48,876 nucleotides of DNA from Bacteroidales bacterium UBA5226 (lineage in GTDB: Bacteria; Bacteroidota; Bacteroidia; Bacteroidales; UBA932): the NCBI GenBank assembly GCA_002409325.1, contig DHUU01000010.1, positions 83,433 to 132,308 on the forward strand. The letters are read 5' to 3'. Every line of letters starts with the position of its first letter. Position 1 is the first letter of the stretch. The notes below the pieces were generated by a model. That model was not told where the DNA came from, searched no databases, and was given only the letters and a program-made list of their open reading frames with translations. Below, one piece after another: positions 1 through 8,146 of the stretch. The position numbers and the translations under genes were made by a program.

Positions 1-1434
1 CCCAATACACGGATTGCTTTGACACAGGATGATCTGGATGTTGACCTGACCTGGGAAACAGGGGATCAGTTGTATCTTTGCGTGGTATATGGCGGCGCGA
101 AACAAAAACAGACCGTAATCGTTACCGTTGATGACGAGAATTCGAAAAGAGCCACTTTCTCCATCACCCTGCCCGAGGGTGATTATACTACTTTTGATCT
201 GTACGGAGTGTACGGTGGCGGCGGATTGTCTGCTACAGAGGGCGAGGAACATTTAGCCCTTCTACCCACGGCAGCCCAATCCGTATCAAGCAGCCTTGAC
301 GCGATTCAGGAGAGCAAGGCGGTGATGCTCAAATTTGCCAAAACCGGGATCAGCAAAGCCTCGCCAAACCTGTCTGTCAATTTTGAACACATGGGATCGC
401 TGTTCCGGATCCTGTTCAAGAACACAGGGGGAAGCACCCTGAACAACATAACCGCTGCACAACTTGCAGCCGTATCAGACATTCCGGCTTATCCCAATGC
501 GGGAGGGGCAACATACAATCTGATTGACGGGACATTCTCCGGATCACAGGGCACCTCACTATCTTTTGCCCCTATCTCTTCCTCGAATGTGGTTTCCGGG
601 GGCATACTGGCATTCTGGGCCTGGTTCCCGGTAGACAAAGGTGGGGGAACGGGAGCAGACTGGCCGGCACTTAACCTTACGGTAAATCCGCAAGGCGGCG
701 ATCACACCACCGGCTCGTCCAAGGCGGCCAGAAAAGCCACTACCGGGAAAGCTTATTACCTATATGCTACGGACAATGGCACCACCTTGTCTTTTGCCGC
801 CAGCGGGGATATGACGATTGCCGAAGGCAAACTGGCCGATACCCGCGACGGGAACCTGTACAACACGGTCACCATCGACACACAGATCTGGATGGCCGAA
901 AACCTGAAGTACCTGCCTGCAGTGGTGGGCCAGAGGACAGGCTCTGAAGATGCAGGCCATGAAACAACGCACTACTACTACGTATATGGCTACAACGATA
1001 CAGACGTAGCCACAGCCAAAGCCTCGGCCAATTACCAAACCTACGGTGTCCTCTATAATAACTGGGCGGCGACAGAAAGCGCTTGCCCTTCAGGCTGGCA
1101 TTTACCTTTTGATATGGAATGGACCCAGTTAACGAATTATCTTGAAGGTGAAGGTGTTGCCGGCGACAAAATGAAAGAAACAGGAACAACCCATTGGCCC
1201 AGCCCAAACACAGGAGCCACCAACGAAAGTGGTTTTACAGCCCTTCCGGGTGGTTTCCGTGGCATCGAAGGAATCTTCGACAGCATTGGGGACTTAGGCT
1301 ACTGGTGGAGTTCTTCGCAGCGCTATCCGTCGAATACCGTTTGGTACCGGGAACTGTACTACTATGGCAGCGGCATAGACAGGTACTACATAGACAAGGA
1401 CTACGGTTTTTCTGTTCGTTGTGTACGGGATTAA
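1..1434 (+). CDS. Fimbrillin-like surface protein with C-terminal FISUMP domain (5' end outside window)
   Basis: The reading frame is open from base 1, so the start and signal peptide lie outside the window; a TTG at 19 is only an internal leucine. The first ~270 visible residues resemble fimbrillin-type pilins of Bacteroidales (beta-rich, with a VNFEHMGSLFRI stretch like the NLTFNHVFAMIEF stretch of the broken copy downstream). From about 838 the protein becomes a FISUMP domain (Fibrobacter succinogenes major paralogous domain, C-type-lectin-like). Its landmarks are IWMAENLKY, CPSGWHLP, LPGGFR, YWWSS and a final GFSVRC. The expected role is a secreted or fimbria-tip adhesin. Residues after WWSS are rich in Tyr, Asp and Gly encoded by NNC codons, and differ from the downstream paralogue far more than the preceding 30 residues do. 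This suggests a DGR target protein. The family call is confident; DGR target status is inferred. Confidence 0.85.
   Translation, partial: PNTRIALTQDDLDVDLTWETGDQLYLCVVYGGAKQKQTVIVTVDDENSKRATFSITLPEGDYTTFDLYGVYGGGGLSATEGEEHLALLPTAAQSVSSSLDAIQESKAVMLKFAKTGISKASPNLSVNFEHMGSLFRILFKNTGGSTLNNITAAQLAAVSDIPAYPNAGGATYNLIDGTFSGSQGTSLSFAPISSSNVVSGGILAFWAWFPVDKGGGTGADWPALNLTVNPQGGDHTTGSSKAARKATTGKAYYLYATDNGTTLSFAASGDMTIAEGKLADTRDGNLYNTVTIDTQIWMAENLKYLPAVVGQRTGSEDAGHETTHYYYVYGYNDTDVATAKASANYQTYGVLYNNWAATESACPSGWHLPFDMEWTQLTNYLEGEGVAGDKMKETGTTHWPSPNTGATNESGFTALPGGFRGIEGIFDSIGDLGYWWSSSQRYPSNTVWYRELYYYGSGIDRYYIDKDYGFSVRCVRD
1318..1410 (+). other. Candidate DGR variable region at 3' end of the FISUMP gene
   Basis: From the Trp at 1342-1344 to the Gly at 1405-1407, 15 of the 20 intervening residues differ from the second copy (2515-2775). 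In the 30-residue segment from 1171 only 3 differ. Variable codons here are mostly tac, tat, ggc, agc and gac, the products expected when adenines of AAC template codons are randomised. The invariant positions (Trp, Arg, Leu, some Tyr) and the fixed GFSVRC end match the scaffold-plus-variable layout of C-type-lectin DGR targets. No template repeat was found in the window. Confidence 0.55.
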
Positions 1435-1455
1435 TTTATTAGACTATTTGACTAT

Positions 1456-1671
1456 TTGTCACATTATAACGAACGTCCAGCATACAAGGCAACTTATGAT
1501 TTGCTTCTGGCGATTTTTCAGTTCACGAAGGATTTTTATAAGGAGTACACAAATATCGCTGGAGAGAGAATGAAGAAAGAGAAGATTGCATTGATAAGAC
1601 TGATCTTCCAGGCCAACGTCCGATATGACCAAGGCACTGTGCCGGGAAAGATAGACATAAATATTCCTTAA
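1456..1671 (+). pseudogene. avd: Truncated Avd-like four-helix-bundle protein (DGR accessory protein remnant)
   Basis: The 71-residue product begins SHYNERPAYKATYDLLLAIF and continues with a KKEKIALIRLIFQAN helix. This matches the first two helices of four-helix-bundle proteins of the Avd/S23 type, in which a YK..YDLLL start and a G..LKKE.. helix are characteristic. Full-length Avd proteins are about 115-125 residues, and the last two helices are missing here. The only plausible start is a TTG at 1456. The frame is the same as the upstream gene, separated from it by one TAA and 21 bases, so the original start may have decayed. Avd binds the reverse transcriptase of diversity-generating retroelements and normally sits between the variable-protein gene and the template repeat or RT gene, which is the position seen here. 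Unrelated S23-type four-helix proteins share the fold, so the DGR assignment rests on context. Confidence 0.6.
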
Positions 1672-2122
1672 CCCGCAGATAACCAGAGTTTATTGTTTCT
1701 GTTTTTATCTGTTTTAGAAAAGAACACGGTTTTGCGGAAGCTCAGTAGGGTAACAGGAGAACGCTGCGAAAAAAGGAAGGGTATCGGCTATATAAGACAG
1801 TTTTAGGTTATCAATACAAGGTACGGCCTGTTTGGCAAGAGGTGGAGGCCCCGAAGGTTCCACCTCTTTTGCTACCACCTCCTTTGCTGTCAGAAAAATT
1901 TGATTTATTTGTCCGGAAGTATGTACATGTAAGGGTTTTTCCCTACATTTATCTAACATTTCCGGTCAATGAGCACCATCTTATTTCTCCATTCCAGAAG
2001 GTGTAAGGTTTATTGTCTTTTTCTGCTGCCTGTTTTCAAGCTTGTTTACAGCCGTTATTCATATGTCTTATACCACAATCATGGTATGGGGATTCCTGTG
2101 CCAACCTATTTAAACCTATAAA
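1672..2122. other. Intergenic stretch after the avd remnant; no gene seen
   Basis: Neither strand holds a convincing gene in these 451 bases. The only structure noticed is the hairpin at 1837-1868. This is where a DGR template repeat and reverse transcriptase gene would be expected, but no stretch resembling the 1301-1431 variable region and no RT motif is present. The stretch may be a deletion scar. Confidence 0.5.
1837..1871 (+). terminator. Hairpin followed by T run, possible terminator
   Basis: The arms aagaggtgga (1837-1846) and tccacctctt (1859-1868) are perfectly complementary over 10 bp around a 12-base loop, and the 3' side runs into cttttg. The hairpin could end transcription of the FISUMP/avd unit. 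The T run is short, so strength is uncertain. Confidence 0.4.
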
Positions 2123-2775
2123 ATGAATAATATAAATAACGATCAGGTTTTATCCGGCAGCCGGATAGAACCTGACAATTACATTCCACCGGGAATACAG
2201 CCCACATTGGAGCACTGGATCTTATGGTGGCCACTCCCGCGACGGTTACCCCTCCCGGAGCAGTGAACCTTACATTTAACCATGTCTTTGCCATGATTGA
2301 ATTCCGGATCAAAGGCAGTGGAACATTGACTCAGGTAGCCTAAGCGGGACCACCAAAAACGTAACAGTTACACTGAATACACCAGTTGCGCTTGACCCAT
2401 CTGAGCCCGTAAGCGTTTACATGATGGTGCTGCCCGGTATAAAAGACACTATTATGAAGATAGCCATTACAACTAACGGATTATCTTGGAGGAGGAAGTG
2501 TAGCCGGCGGCAAAATGAAAGAAACAGGGACAACACATTGGACCAGTACCAACACAGGAGCAACAAACGAAAGTGGTTTCACCGGCCTTCCGGGCGGGTT
2601 CCGCACTTACGATGGAACATTTGCCGAGATAGGCAACTACGGCTATTGGTGGAGCTCTACTGCGCAAACTGCTTCTGCTGCCTGGAGACGGTACCTGTGG
2701 TACGGCAATAGAGAAGTTAACAGCCACTACACCCTCTATGAATATGGCTTTTCTGTGCGTTGCATAAGGGATTAG
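2123..2775 (+). pseudogene. Broken fimbrillin-FISUMP paralogue
   Basis: Three frames must be joined to recover a protein related to the first gene. An N-terminal piece runs from the ATG at 2123. A fimbrillin segment in the frame of 2218-2343 contains NLTFNHVFAMIEFRIKGSG. The next frame, from 2340, reads SGTTKNVTVTLNTPVALDP and on to about 2475. The FISUMP C-terminus is then in frame from 2482 to the TAG at 2773-2775, passing KMKETGTTHW, LPGGFR, YWWSS and GFSVRC. The front half of the FISUMP domain is missing, so there is an internal deletion as well as frameshifts. The conserved FISUMP segment differs from the upstream gene mainly by synonymous bases, while the tail is heavily substituted. 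It is probably a non-expressed former DGR target or a duplicated adhesin. Confidence 0.75.
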
Positions 2776-2816
2776 AAATTGAGTGGCGCCACGACCTTGC
2801 CACAGCGGATTTTTTG

Positions 2817-2824
2817 TATATTTA
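2817..2824 (+). promoter_or_regulatory. Possible -7 element for the STAS-ABC operon
   Basis: TATATTTA lies 5 bases before the ATG at 2830 and matches the Bacteroidota -7 form TAnnTTTG except for the last base. A TTG at 2797-2799 could serve as the -33 element, but the 17-base spacing is short. Weak call. Confidence 0.25.
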
Positions 2825-2829
2825 CATCT

Positions 2830-4071
2830 ATGAGAACATTGGAAATTCTCAGGGAAGATGCACAGGACAGGGTATTGCTGGAATGCTCCGGACGGCTGGA
2901 TGCTACCAGTACCGACCATCTGACAGATTACATGGAGCGGTTGGTACGGCAGGGAAAGTACCATGTGGCGTTGGATCTTTCACGTATTGATTATTTAAGT
3001 TCTGCAGGAATCCGGGCACTGGTGGTGCAGCAAAAAAACCTGAAGGCACTGAACGGTCATTTCTACATAACAAAATCTTCCGAAAATGTAGCCCAGGTGA
3101 TGGCCATGGTGGGCATGAGTGCCATGTTTAGCGCACCGGACCATCAGGCCGGCGCTTTGGCAAAGGAAGAACAACAGGATTTTTTATCTGAGGCAGACCA
3201 ATACATATTCCGGATGCAGGAGCTTGACAAACAAACTACCACAACGGTAACCTGTAGCGGTGAGCCTCAAAGGATAATGGCAGGGGACTACACCCAGAAA
3301 GATACCAGGGCTGTTACCTCGGCTCAGGGGAAATATGCGTTAGGGCTGGGAGCCCTGGGCGAATCGTTCCAGACGAGCAGCCAGCGGTTTGGAGAATACC
3401 TGCTCCTGAATGGAATAGCGGCTTACCTGCCAGCCGACGGGTCCAATAAACCTGATTACATGATTAATCACGGGCAGCTTGTCGCGCGGCTTACCGAGGT
3501 TTACGGCCTTCATTTTTCCGGGCCTTTTTCCCACAGGGTGCTGTTTGAACCGGGACAGGAAGCCAGCGCTCTGGAGCTTTCCCTCTGGGCACGACAGATC
3601 GCACGCCTGACCGGATACCACACATGGGCTTTTGTTATGATTGCCGAGAGTGCCGGGCTCATTGGCACCTCAATCAATGTCTCACCCGTGGGGGGAAGGC
3701 CATTGTTTTCTTTTCCCGAGGTAAAAGAAGCGGTGCGTTTTACAACAGAACCTGCGCACCTGAGGATGCAGACCGTTTCTGCCGGGGTAGTATCCTCCCT
3801 TCCCGCCCCGGAATGCAGGGATTTTCTAAGACCCATGAAAGACAGCACCTGGCAGGCGCACATTCATACGGCCGTATTCCCGTACATTCCATTGAAAAAG
3901 AATGATTCATCACCAGACCAGACCATTGACCACTTGCTGGAGCATGCCGGGCTGACAGACATCCTGCATTTGCTCTGTGATGACCGTCCCCTTACGGGCC
4001 TGGGAGAAAGTGCCTTCCTGCAGGGTGTATGCTGGGTCGTCCCGGTGGAAAAGTTTATCAATTACCCATAA
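2830..4071 (+). CDS. STAS-domain protein with unrecognised C-terminal domain
   Basis: The start at ATG 2830 is preferred over an upstream TTG at 2779 because the STAS fold begins immediately with RTLEILRED. Residues 1-100 form a STAS domain like anti-sigma-factor antagonists and include the loop YLSSAGIRAL, where S57/S58 occupy the position of the phosphorylated serine. STAS domains of this kind bind partner proteins under control of serine phosphorylation. Residues ~150-413 form a second globular region that I do not recognise; it has no membrane segments. The gene is 6 bases upstream of an ABC permease and looks like the first gene of that operon, so it may regulate the transporter or link it to a stress cascade. 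No anti-sigma kinase or phosphatase gene is adjacent. The STAS call is confident; the role in the operon is inferred. Confidence 0.75.
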   Translation: MRTLEILREDAQDRVLLECSGRLDATSTDHLTDYMERLVRQGKYHVALDLSRIDYLSSAGIRALVVQQKNLKALNGHFYITKSSENVAQVMAMVGMSAMFSAPDHQAGALAKEEQQDFLSEADQYIFRMQELDKQTTTTVTCSGEPQRIMAGDYTQKDTRAVTSAQGKYALGLGALGESFQTSSQRFGEYLLLNGIAAYLPADGSNKPDYMINHGQLVARLTEVYGLHFSGPFSHRVLFEPGQEASALELSLWARQIARLTGYHTWAFVMIAESAGLIGTSINVSPVGGRPLFSFPEVKEAVRFTTEPAHLRMQTVSAGVVSSLPAPECRDFLRPMKDSTWQAHIHTAVFPYIPLKKNDSSPDQTIDHLLEHAGLTDILHLLCDDRPLTGLGESAFLQGVCWVVPVEKFINYP

Positions 4072-4077
4072 AAAGAT

Positions 4078-5016
4078 ATGTCAATTTTAATTACATCCAT
4101 GATCTTTGGCCTGATATTGTCTTTTCTGGCTTTGGGTGTCTTTATCAGTTTCCGGGTTTTTGATTTTCCCGATATTACAGTCGAAGGATCTTTTACAACT
4201 GGGGCAGCTCTGGCGGCCCTGCTTATTGTAAGGGGATGCGATCCGCTGTTGTCCTGCCTGGCTGCTTTTGCTGCCGGAATGGTTGCCGGTGCGCTCACAG
4301 GGCTGATACACACCCGGTTCGGGATTAATCCACTCCTTTCGGGAATATTGGTTATGACAGCACTCTACTCTGTGAACCTCCACATTATGGGAAGAAGCAA
4401 TTTGCCGATGCCCGGGGCGGTGACCATTTTCAGCGGACTTGAAAAGGTTTCACAACAGATCTTCGGACAGGGGAGTAGGGTTGTTTTGCTGGGCTGGAGT
4501 GTAGACGCTAAGGATCTGGTCATCCTGGTTACCTTGATTGTTGCCGTATCGCTGACAGGTCTTGTATTACACTGGTTTTTCAGGACCAACCTGGGGACCG
4601 CAATGCGGGCCACCGGGGACAATAATCAGATGATCAGGGCGTTGGGTGTAAACACAAAGTGGATGATTGTTTTTGGAATTGCCATGGCCAACGGATTTGT
4701 GGCCCTGTCGGGTGCTGTTCTAGCTCAATTCCAGGGTTTTGCCGATGTCCAGATGGGCCTTGGCATGATGGTTTGGGGACTGGCCAGTGTGATCATAGGA
4801 CAGGTTGTTGTTGGCCGGACAAGCGTGGGGTATGTGATATTCGGGGCAGTTTTGGGATCTGTTCTTTTCCGCTTGCTGGTGGCCATAGCCCTGCGATTGG
4901 GAATGAATCCCAACGATCTGAAGATCATAACCGCGGCATTTGTCTTTATAGCACTCATTCTGCCCGGGCTGATGAAACGCAGAAAAGGGTTCTTTAAACG
5001 CAAGGAGCATGCTTAA
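4078..5016 (+). CDS. ABC transporter permease (uncharacterised import system, TrpY-like)
   Basis: A 312-residue integral membrane protein with about eight hydrophobic segments, belonging to the permease type found with periplasmic proteins of the COG2984 kind (tryptophan/tyrosine or other small-molecule importers) and related to the branched-chain amino-acid permeases. Visible family features are the N-terminal VEGSFTTGAALAALL stretch, the GINPLLSGILVM segment and a cytoplasmic loop with LGTAMRATGDNNQMIRALGV, which is the likely contact site for the ATPase. It starts 6 bases after the STAS gene. Its 3' end overlaps the ATPase gene by 8 bases, implying translational coupling. The substrate cannot be read from sequence. 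Confidence 0.85.
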   Translation: MSILITSMIFGLILSFLALGVFISFRVFDFPDITVEGSFTTGAALAALLIVRGCDPLLSCLAAFAAGMVAGALTGLIHTRFGINPLLSGILVMTALYSVNLHIMGRSNLPMPGAVTIFSGLEKVSQQIFGQGSRVVLLGWSVDAKDLVILVTLIVAVSLTGLVLHWFFRTNLGTAMRATGDNNQMIRALGVNTKWMIVFGIAMANGFVALSGAVLAQFQGFADVQMGLGMMVWGLASVIIGQVVVGRTSVGYVIFGAVLGSVLFRLLVAIALRLGMNPNDLKIITAAFVFIALILPGLMKRRKGFFKRKEHA

Positions 5017-5821
5017 GATCAATAATATACAAAAGACATTCAATCAGGGGACAGTCAATCAGGTGCATGCCTTACAGGGGGTGTCCTTTACCCTGGAGGA
5101 AGGAAGTTTTGTCTGTGTGCTGGGGACCAACGGATCGGGCAAATCCACCCTGCTGAACGCCGTCGCGGGATCGTTTTCTGTGGATGAAGGAACTATTGTA
5201 CTGGACGGAGTAAACATAACGGGTTGGCCTGAGCATAAAAGAGCCCGTTACATCGGGCGGGTTTTTCAAAACCCCCTGAGTGGAACGGCCCCCAATATGA
5301 CAATAGGCGAAAATCTTTCTCTGGCCATGAAACGGGGCAAATCCAGAGGTCTGGGCCGTGGCTTGTCCAACAAAATGAAGGAGGAATTCAGCAAAATGGT
5401 CCGGCCACTGAACATGGATCTGGAAGAGAGGCTGGACAATCCCATCGGCAAGCTTTCCGGTGGCCAGCGGCAGGCCCTAACGTTATTAATGGCCTCGGCC
5501 CTCAAACCAAAACTACTGTTGCTTGACGAACATACGGCGGCCCTGGACCCCAAAACAGCCGCTAAGGTCATAGATATAACACAAATGATCGTTACCAGAG
5601 ATCGTCTGACCACCTTAATGGTAACCCACTCCATGCAACAGGCCGTTAATATGGGAGACAGGATCATTATGATGCACAACGGAAGGGTGGCATACGATTT
5701 TAAGGGAGAGTACAAAAAACGGCTGAAAGTAAATGATTTGCTGGCCCTGTTTGATGACCTGCGCCGCAAGGATGCCATTGATGTTTCAGTAGCTGCGTTA
5801 CTTACTCATAATTACGTGTGA
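5009..5821 (+). CDS. ABC transporter ATP-binding protein
   Basis: A complete 270-residue nucleotide-binding subunit. It has Walker A GTNGSGKST near residue 39, the signature LSGGQ at 149-153, Walker B LLLLDE ending at E174, a D-loop (AALD) and the switch His at 207 (VTHS). It hydrolyses ATP to drive the adjacent permease. Its start overlaps the permease by 8 bases, and its TGA overlaps the ATG of the next gene (TGATG), so permease, ATPase and binding protein should be made in coupled fashion. It resembles the ATPases that accompany COG2984 binding proteins. Confidence 0.93.
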   Translation: MLKINNIQKTFNQGTVNQVHALQGVSFTLEEGSFVCVLGTNGSGKSTLLNAVAGSFSVDEGTIVLDGVNITGWPEHKRARYIGRVFQNPLSGTAPNMTIGENLSLAMKRGKSRGLGRGLSNKMKEEFSKMVRPLNMDLEERLDNPIGKLSGGQRQALTLLMASALKPKLLLLDEHTAALDPKTAAKVIDITQMIVTRDRLTTLMVTHSMQQAVNMGDRIIMMHNGRVAYDFKGEYKKRLKVNDLLALFDDLRRKDAIDVSVAALLTHNYV

Positions 5822-6834
5822 TGAAAAGTATAGGCAAAGGTCTTTTTATTCTGCTCCTGGTGGCCGGGATCTTGTTGATCCTGGATCTGGATAACAGGGA
5901 AAAAGGAAAACAAAAAGAACTGAAGATAGCGGTTTTCAAAATGACCGTACGCCCCGTACTCGAAGATACAGAGCAGGGGGTTATAGAGGCTTTGACCCAA
6001 AGGGGGTATGTAAACGGTGAGGGCTGCACCATACAGCGTTTTTCTGCCGACGGGGATATGGTAACGGCCAACGCCATTGCACAAAACATTGTGAGCAGCC
6101 GGTTTGACATGGTAGTTACCATCAGTACGCCGGCTCTGCAGGTAATGGCCAGTGCCAACAAAAAAGGAGAAGTTTTGCATGTTTTCTGTACCGTGACCGA
6201 TCCCTACATTGCCGGTGTTGGGATCACCGGATCCGAACCGCACCAGCATCCGCCACATCTGGTGGGCATAGGAACGTTCCAGCCTGTGGAGGAAACCTTT
6301 GCATTGATGAAACAGATAAATCCCAGTCTGAAAAAAGTAGGAACCGTGTGGTGTACCAGTGAAACCTGTTCCGAGGCCTGTGTCCGCCTGGCTCGGAAAA
6401 AATGCGGGGAACTGGGCATAGAACTGGTAGAAATGAGCGTAGAGAACACCACACAGATCCTGGAGGCAGCCATGTCCCTTACCGCCCGTGGTGTTGAAGC
6501 GTTGTGGGTAGGAGGGGACAACGTGGTGGAAGCCGCCATGGACCAGATGATCAACGCGGCTGCCAAAGCAAAGATCCCCTTGTTCATCAACAATACAAGC
6601 AGTGTTTACGGCAACGCGTTGTTTGGGCTGGGAGCCAAATATACCGAGGTCGGTTACCTGGCCGGGCAAATGGCGGCCGATGTGCTGGAGGGAAAATCCA
6701 CCTCAGAGATAGGGGTGAGGAATATGGTTCCCCTGAGCCTGTTACTGAATGCAGAGGCACTCGGCAACATTCGGGATGCAGACAGGTGGGACCTTACATC
6801 CCTCCAAACAACATTCCCGATAGAGTCGCCATAA
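5821..6834 (+). CDS. ABC transporter periplasmic substrate-binding protein (COG2984-type)
   Basis: The ATG at 5821 overlaps the ATPase stop codon by one base; a GTG at 5818 is also possible. Residues ~5-22 form a hydrophobic signal or anchor with no lipobox cysteine, so the protein may be tethered by an uncleaved helix. The rest is a two-lobe binding protein of the COG2984 type. It opens with IAVFKMTVRPVLEDTEQG and has the family blocks DMVVTISTPALQ, GTFQPVEETFALMK and LWVGGDNVV. These proteins bind aromatic amino acids or unidentified small molecules. It is the last gene of the operon. Its final 41 bases overlap the end of the convergent arsenic-operon permease. Confidence 0.85.
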   Translation: MKSIGKGLFILLLVAGILLILDLDNREKGKQKELKIAVFKMTVRPVLEDTEQGVIEALTQRGYVNGEGCTIQRFSADGDMVTANAIAQNIVSSRFDMVVTISTPALQVMASANKKGEVLHVFCTVTDPYIAGVGITGSEPHQHPPHLVGIGTFQPVEETFALMKQINPSLKKVGTVWCTSETCSEACVRLARKKCGELGIELVEMSVENTTQILEAAMSLTARGVEALWVGGDNVVEAAMDQMINAAAKAKIPLFINNTSSVYGNALFGLGAKYTEVGYLAGQMAADVLEGKSTSEIGVRNMVPLSLLLNAEALGNIRDADRWDLTSLQTTFPIESP

Positions 6835-8134
6835 TAATCACCAGAACTACATAGACGGCGGTCTTCTGCGTACCCATCACACCCCTTAACACCAACATAT
6901 TGGGCAAAGACAAGGAAGGACCAGCCAACAGCAGGGCCAATGCAGGTCCCTTGCCCATTCCCGAGGCCAGAAGTCCCTGAACAATAGGCACCTCGGTCAA
7001 TGTGGCAAAGTACATGAAAGCCCCAACAACGCTGGCAAAAAAATTGGAAAGGAACGAGTTGCCTCCTACTGCCCAATGAATCCATTCATTGGGGATGACA
7101 CCCGGGATGTCCACATTGTCGTGTGTGGAACCCAGCAGGAACCCAGCAGTTACCACACCCACAGCCAGCAAAGGAATGATCTGTTTGGCAAAAGACCAGG
7201 CTGAAAGCGTCCACTCCCGGTTCTCGGGATTCTTCTTATCAAGAAGCGTCATCAGGGACAGGGCAATGATTCCCGTCATCATGGGAACAAGCGGTACCAG
7301 TTTGGCAGGGGTTACATAAGCATTTGCCAGGAAAGCCGAGGCTGTGGTTACCACCGCTCCGGTCAGTACCCAACGCCAGTTGATCTTCAGGATGCGGATC
7401 AGTGAGTAGCACAGGATAATGGCTAGTGCCCCGGTGATAAACCATTTATATGTAAAAATGTAATGCCAGGCGCTGGTGGTATCTCCGGCAGAAGGTGCCC
7501 CCCAGTTGGCAAATACCAGGATGAGCACCAGGGTAAAAAAGTGAAACGAAGTCTGCCACATGGGCCTTTTTTCGGGCGGAGGTATGATGTTCATCTGCTC
7601 TTCTTTTTTGACCTTTTCCTCTTTGCGATAGATCAAAGACATGATCAGCCCTATGACAACGGCAAACAGGATTGCGCCTACAGCCCGGGCAAGCCCCATT
7701 TCAAATCCCAGGATCTTGGCCGTTAAAATGATGGAAAGGATGCTGATGGCCGGACCCGAGTATAAAAAGGCAACCGCCGGTCCCAGACCAGCACCTCTTT
7801 TGTAAATACTGGAGAATAACGGCAGGATGGTGCAGGAACAGACGGCCAGCATGGCACCAGATATGCTTGCCACAGTGTAGGAAAGCCATTTTTTTGCGTT
7901 GGCCCCAAAGTATTTCAGGACCGAGCCCTGACTAATAAAGACCGAGATAACACCGGCAATGAAAAACGCCGGGAGCAAACACATAACCACATGCTCCCGT
8001 GCATACCATTTGGTCAGGTCCAGGGTGGCGGTGATGGCTGTCATGAAACGTCCGCTCTCCAGGGGCAGAAAGAACACGGCAGCAAAAACTACCAGTATCC
8101 AGATCAAAATTTTAAGTTCTTTTTTTAAATTCAC
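6794..8134 (-). CDS. ArsP/SO_0444-type permease, last gene of the ars operon
   Basis: A 446-residue membrane protein of the DUF318/ArsP permease family (COG0701), with about ten transmembrane segments and a charged central loop containing EEKVKKEEQ. A Cys-Ser-Cys motif in the segment SGAMLAVCSCTILPLF and the later block TEVPIVQGLLASGMGKGP are typical. Relatives export trivalent organoarsenicals, and others act on copper or zinc. Position at the end of an arsenic operon, 12 bases after the ArsG-like gene, favours an arsenic-related substrate. Its 3' end overlaps the convergent binding-protein gene by 41 bases, an unusually long convergent coding overlap. Confidence 0.8.
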   Translation of the reverse strand: MNLKKELKILIWILVVFAAVFFLPLESGRFMTAITATLDLTKWYAREHVVMCLLPAFFIAGVISVFISQGSVLKYFGANAKKWLSYTVASISGAMLAVCSCTILPLFSSIYKRGAGLGPAVAFLYSGPAISILSIILTAKILGFEMGLARAVGAILFAVVIGLIMSLIYRKEEKVKKEEQMNIIPPPEKRPMWQTSFHFFTLVLILVFANWGAPSAGDTTSAWHYIFTYKWFITGALAIILCYSLIRILKINWRWVLTGAVVTTASAFLANAYVTPAKLVPLVPMMTGIIALSLMTLLDKKNPENREWTLSAWSFAKQIIPLLAVGVVTAGFLLGSTHDNVDIPGVIPNEWIHWAVGGNSFLSNFFASVVGAFMYFATLTEVPIVQGLLASGMGKGPALALLLAGPSLSLPNMLVLRGVMGTQKTAVYVVLVIIMATLSGMLFGGM

Positions 8135-8146
8135 GGTACAGTTAAA

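Noticed and set aside
1442..1457. gactattt repeated twice
   Set aside because: Only two short copies; too small to be an array or attachment site.
1421..1485. gttcgtt / aacgaac inverted repeat just after the variable region, considered as a DGR target hairpin
   Set aside because: The arms are more than 50 bases apart, unlike the short GC-rich hairpins with tetraloops described near DGR variable regions; likely chance.
1714..1959. Minus-strand open frame of 81 codons in the gap after the avd remnant
   Set aside because: No start context, no family-like motif, and it spans the terminator-like hairpin; not supported as a gene.
5812..6669. Minus-strand open frame of 285 codons
   Set aside because: Antisense to the ABC binding-protein gene, which has a coupled start and family motifs.
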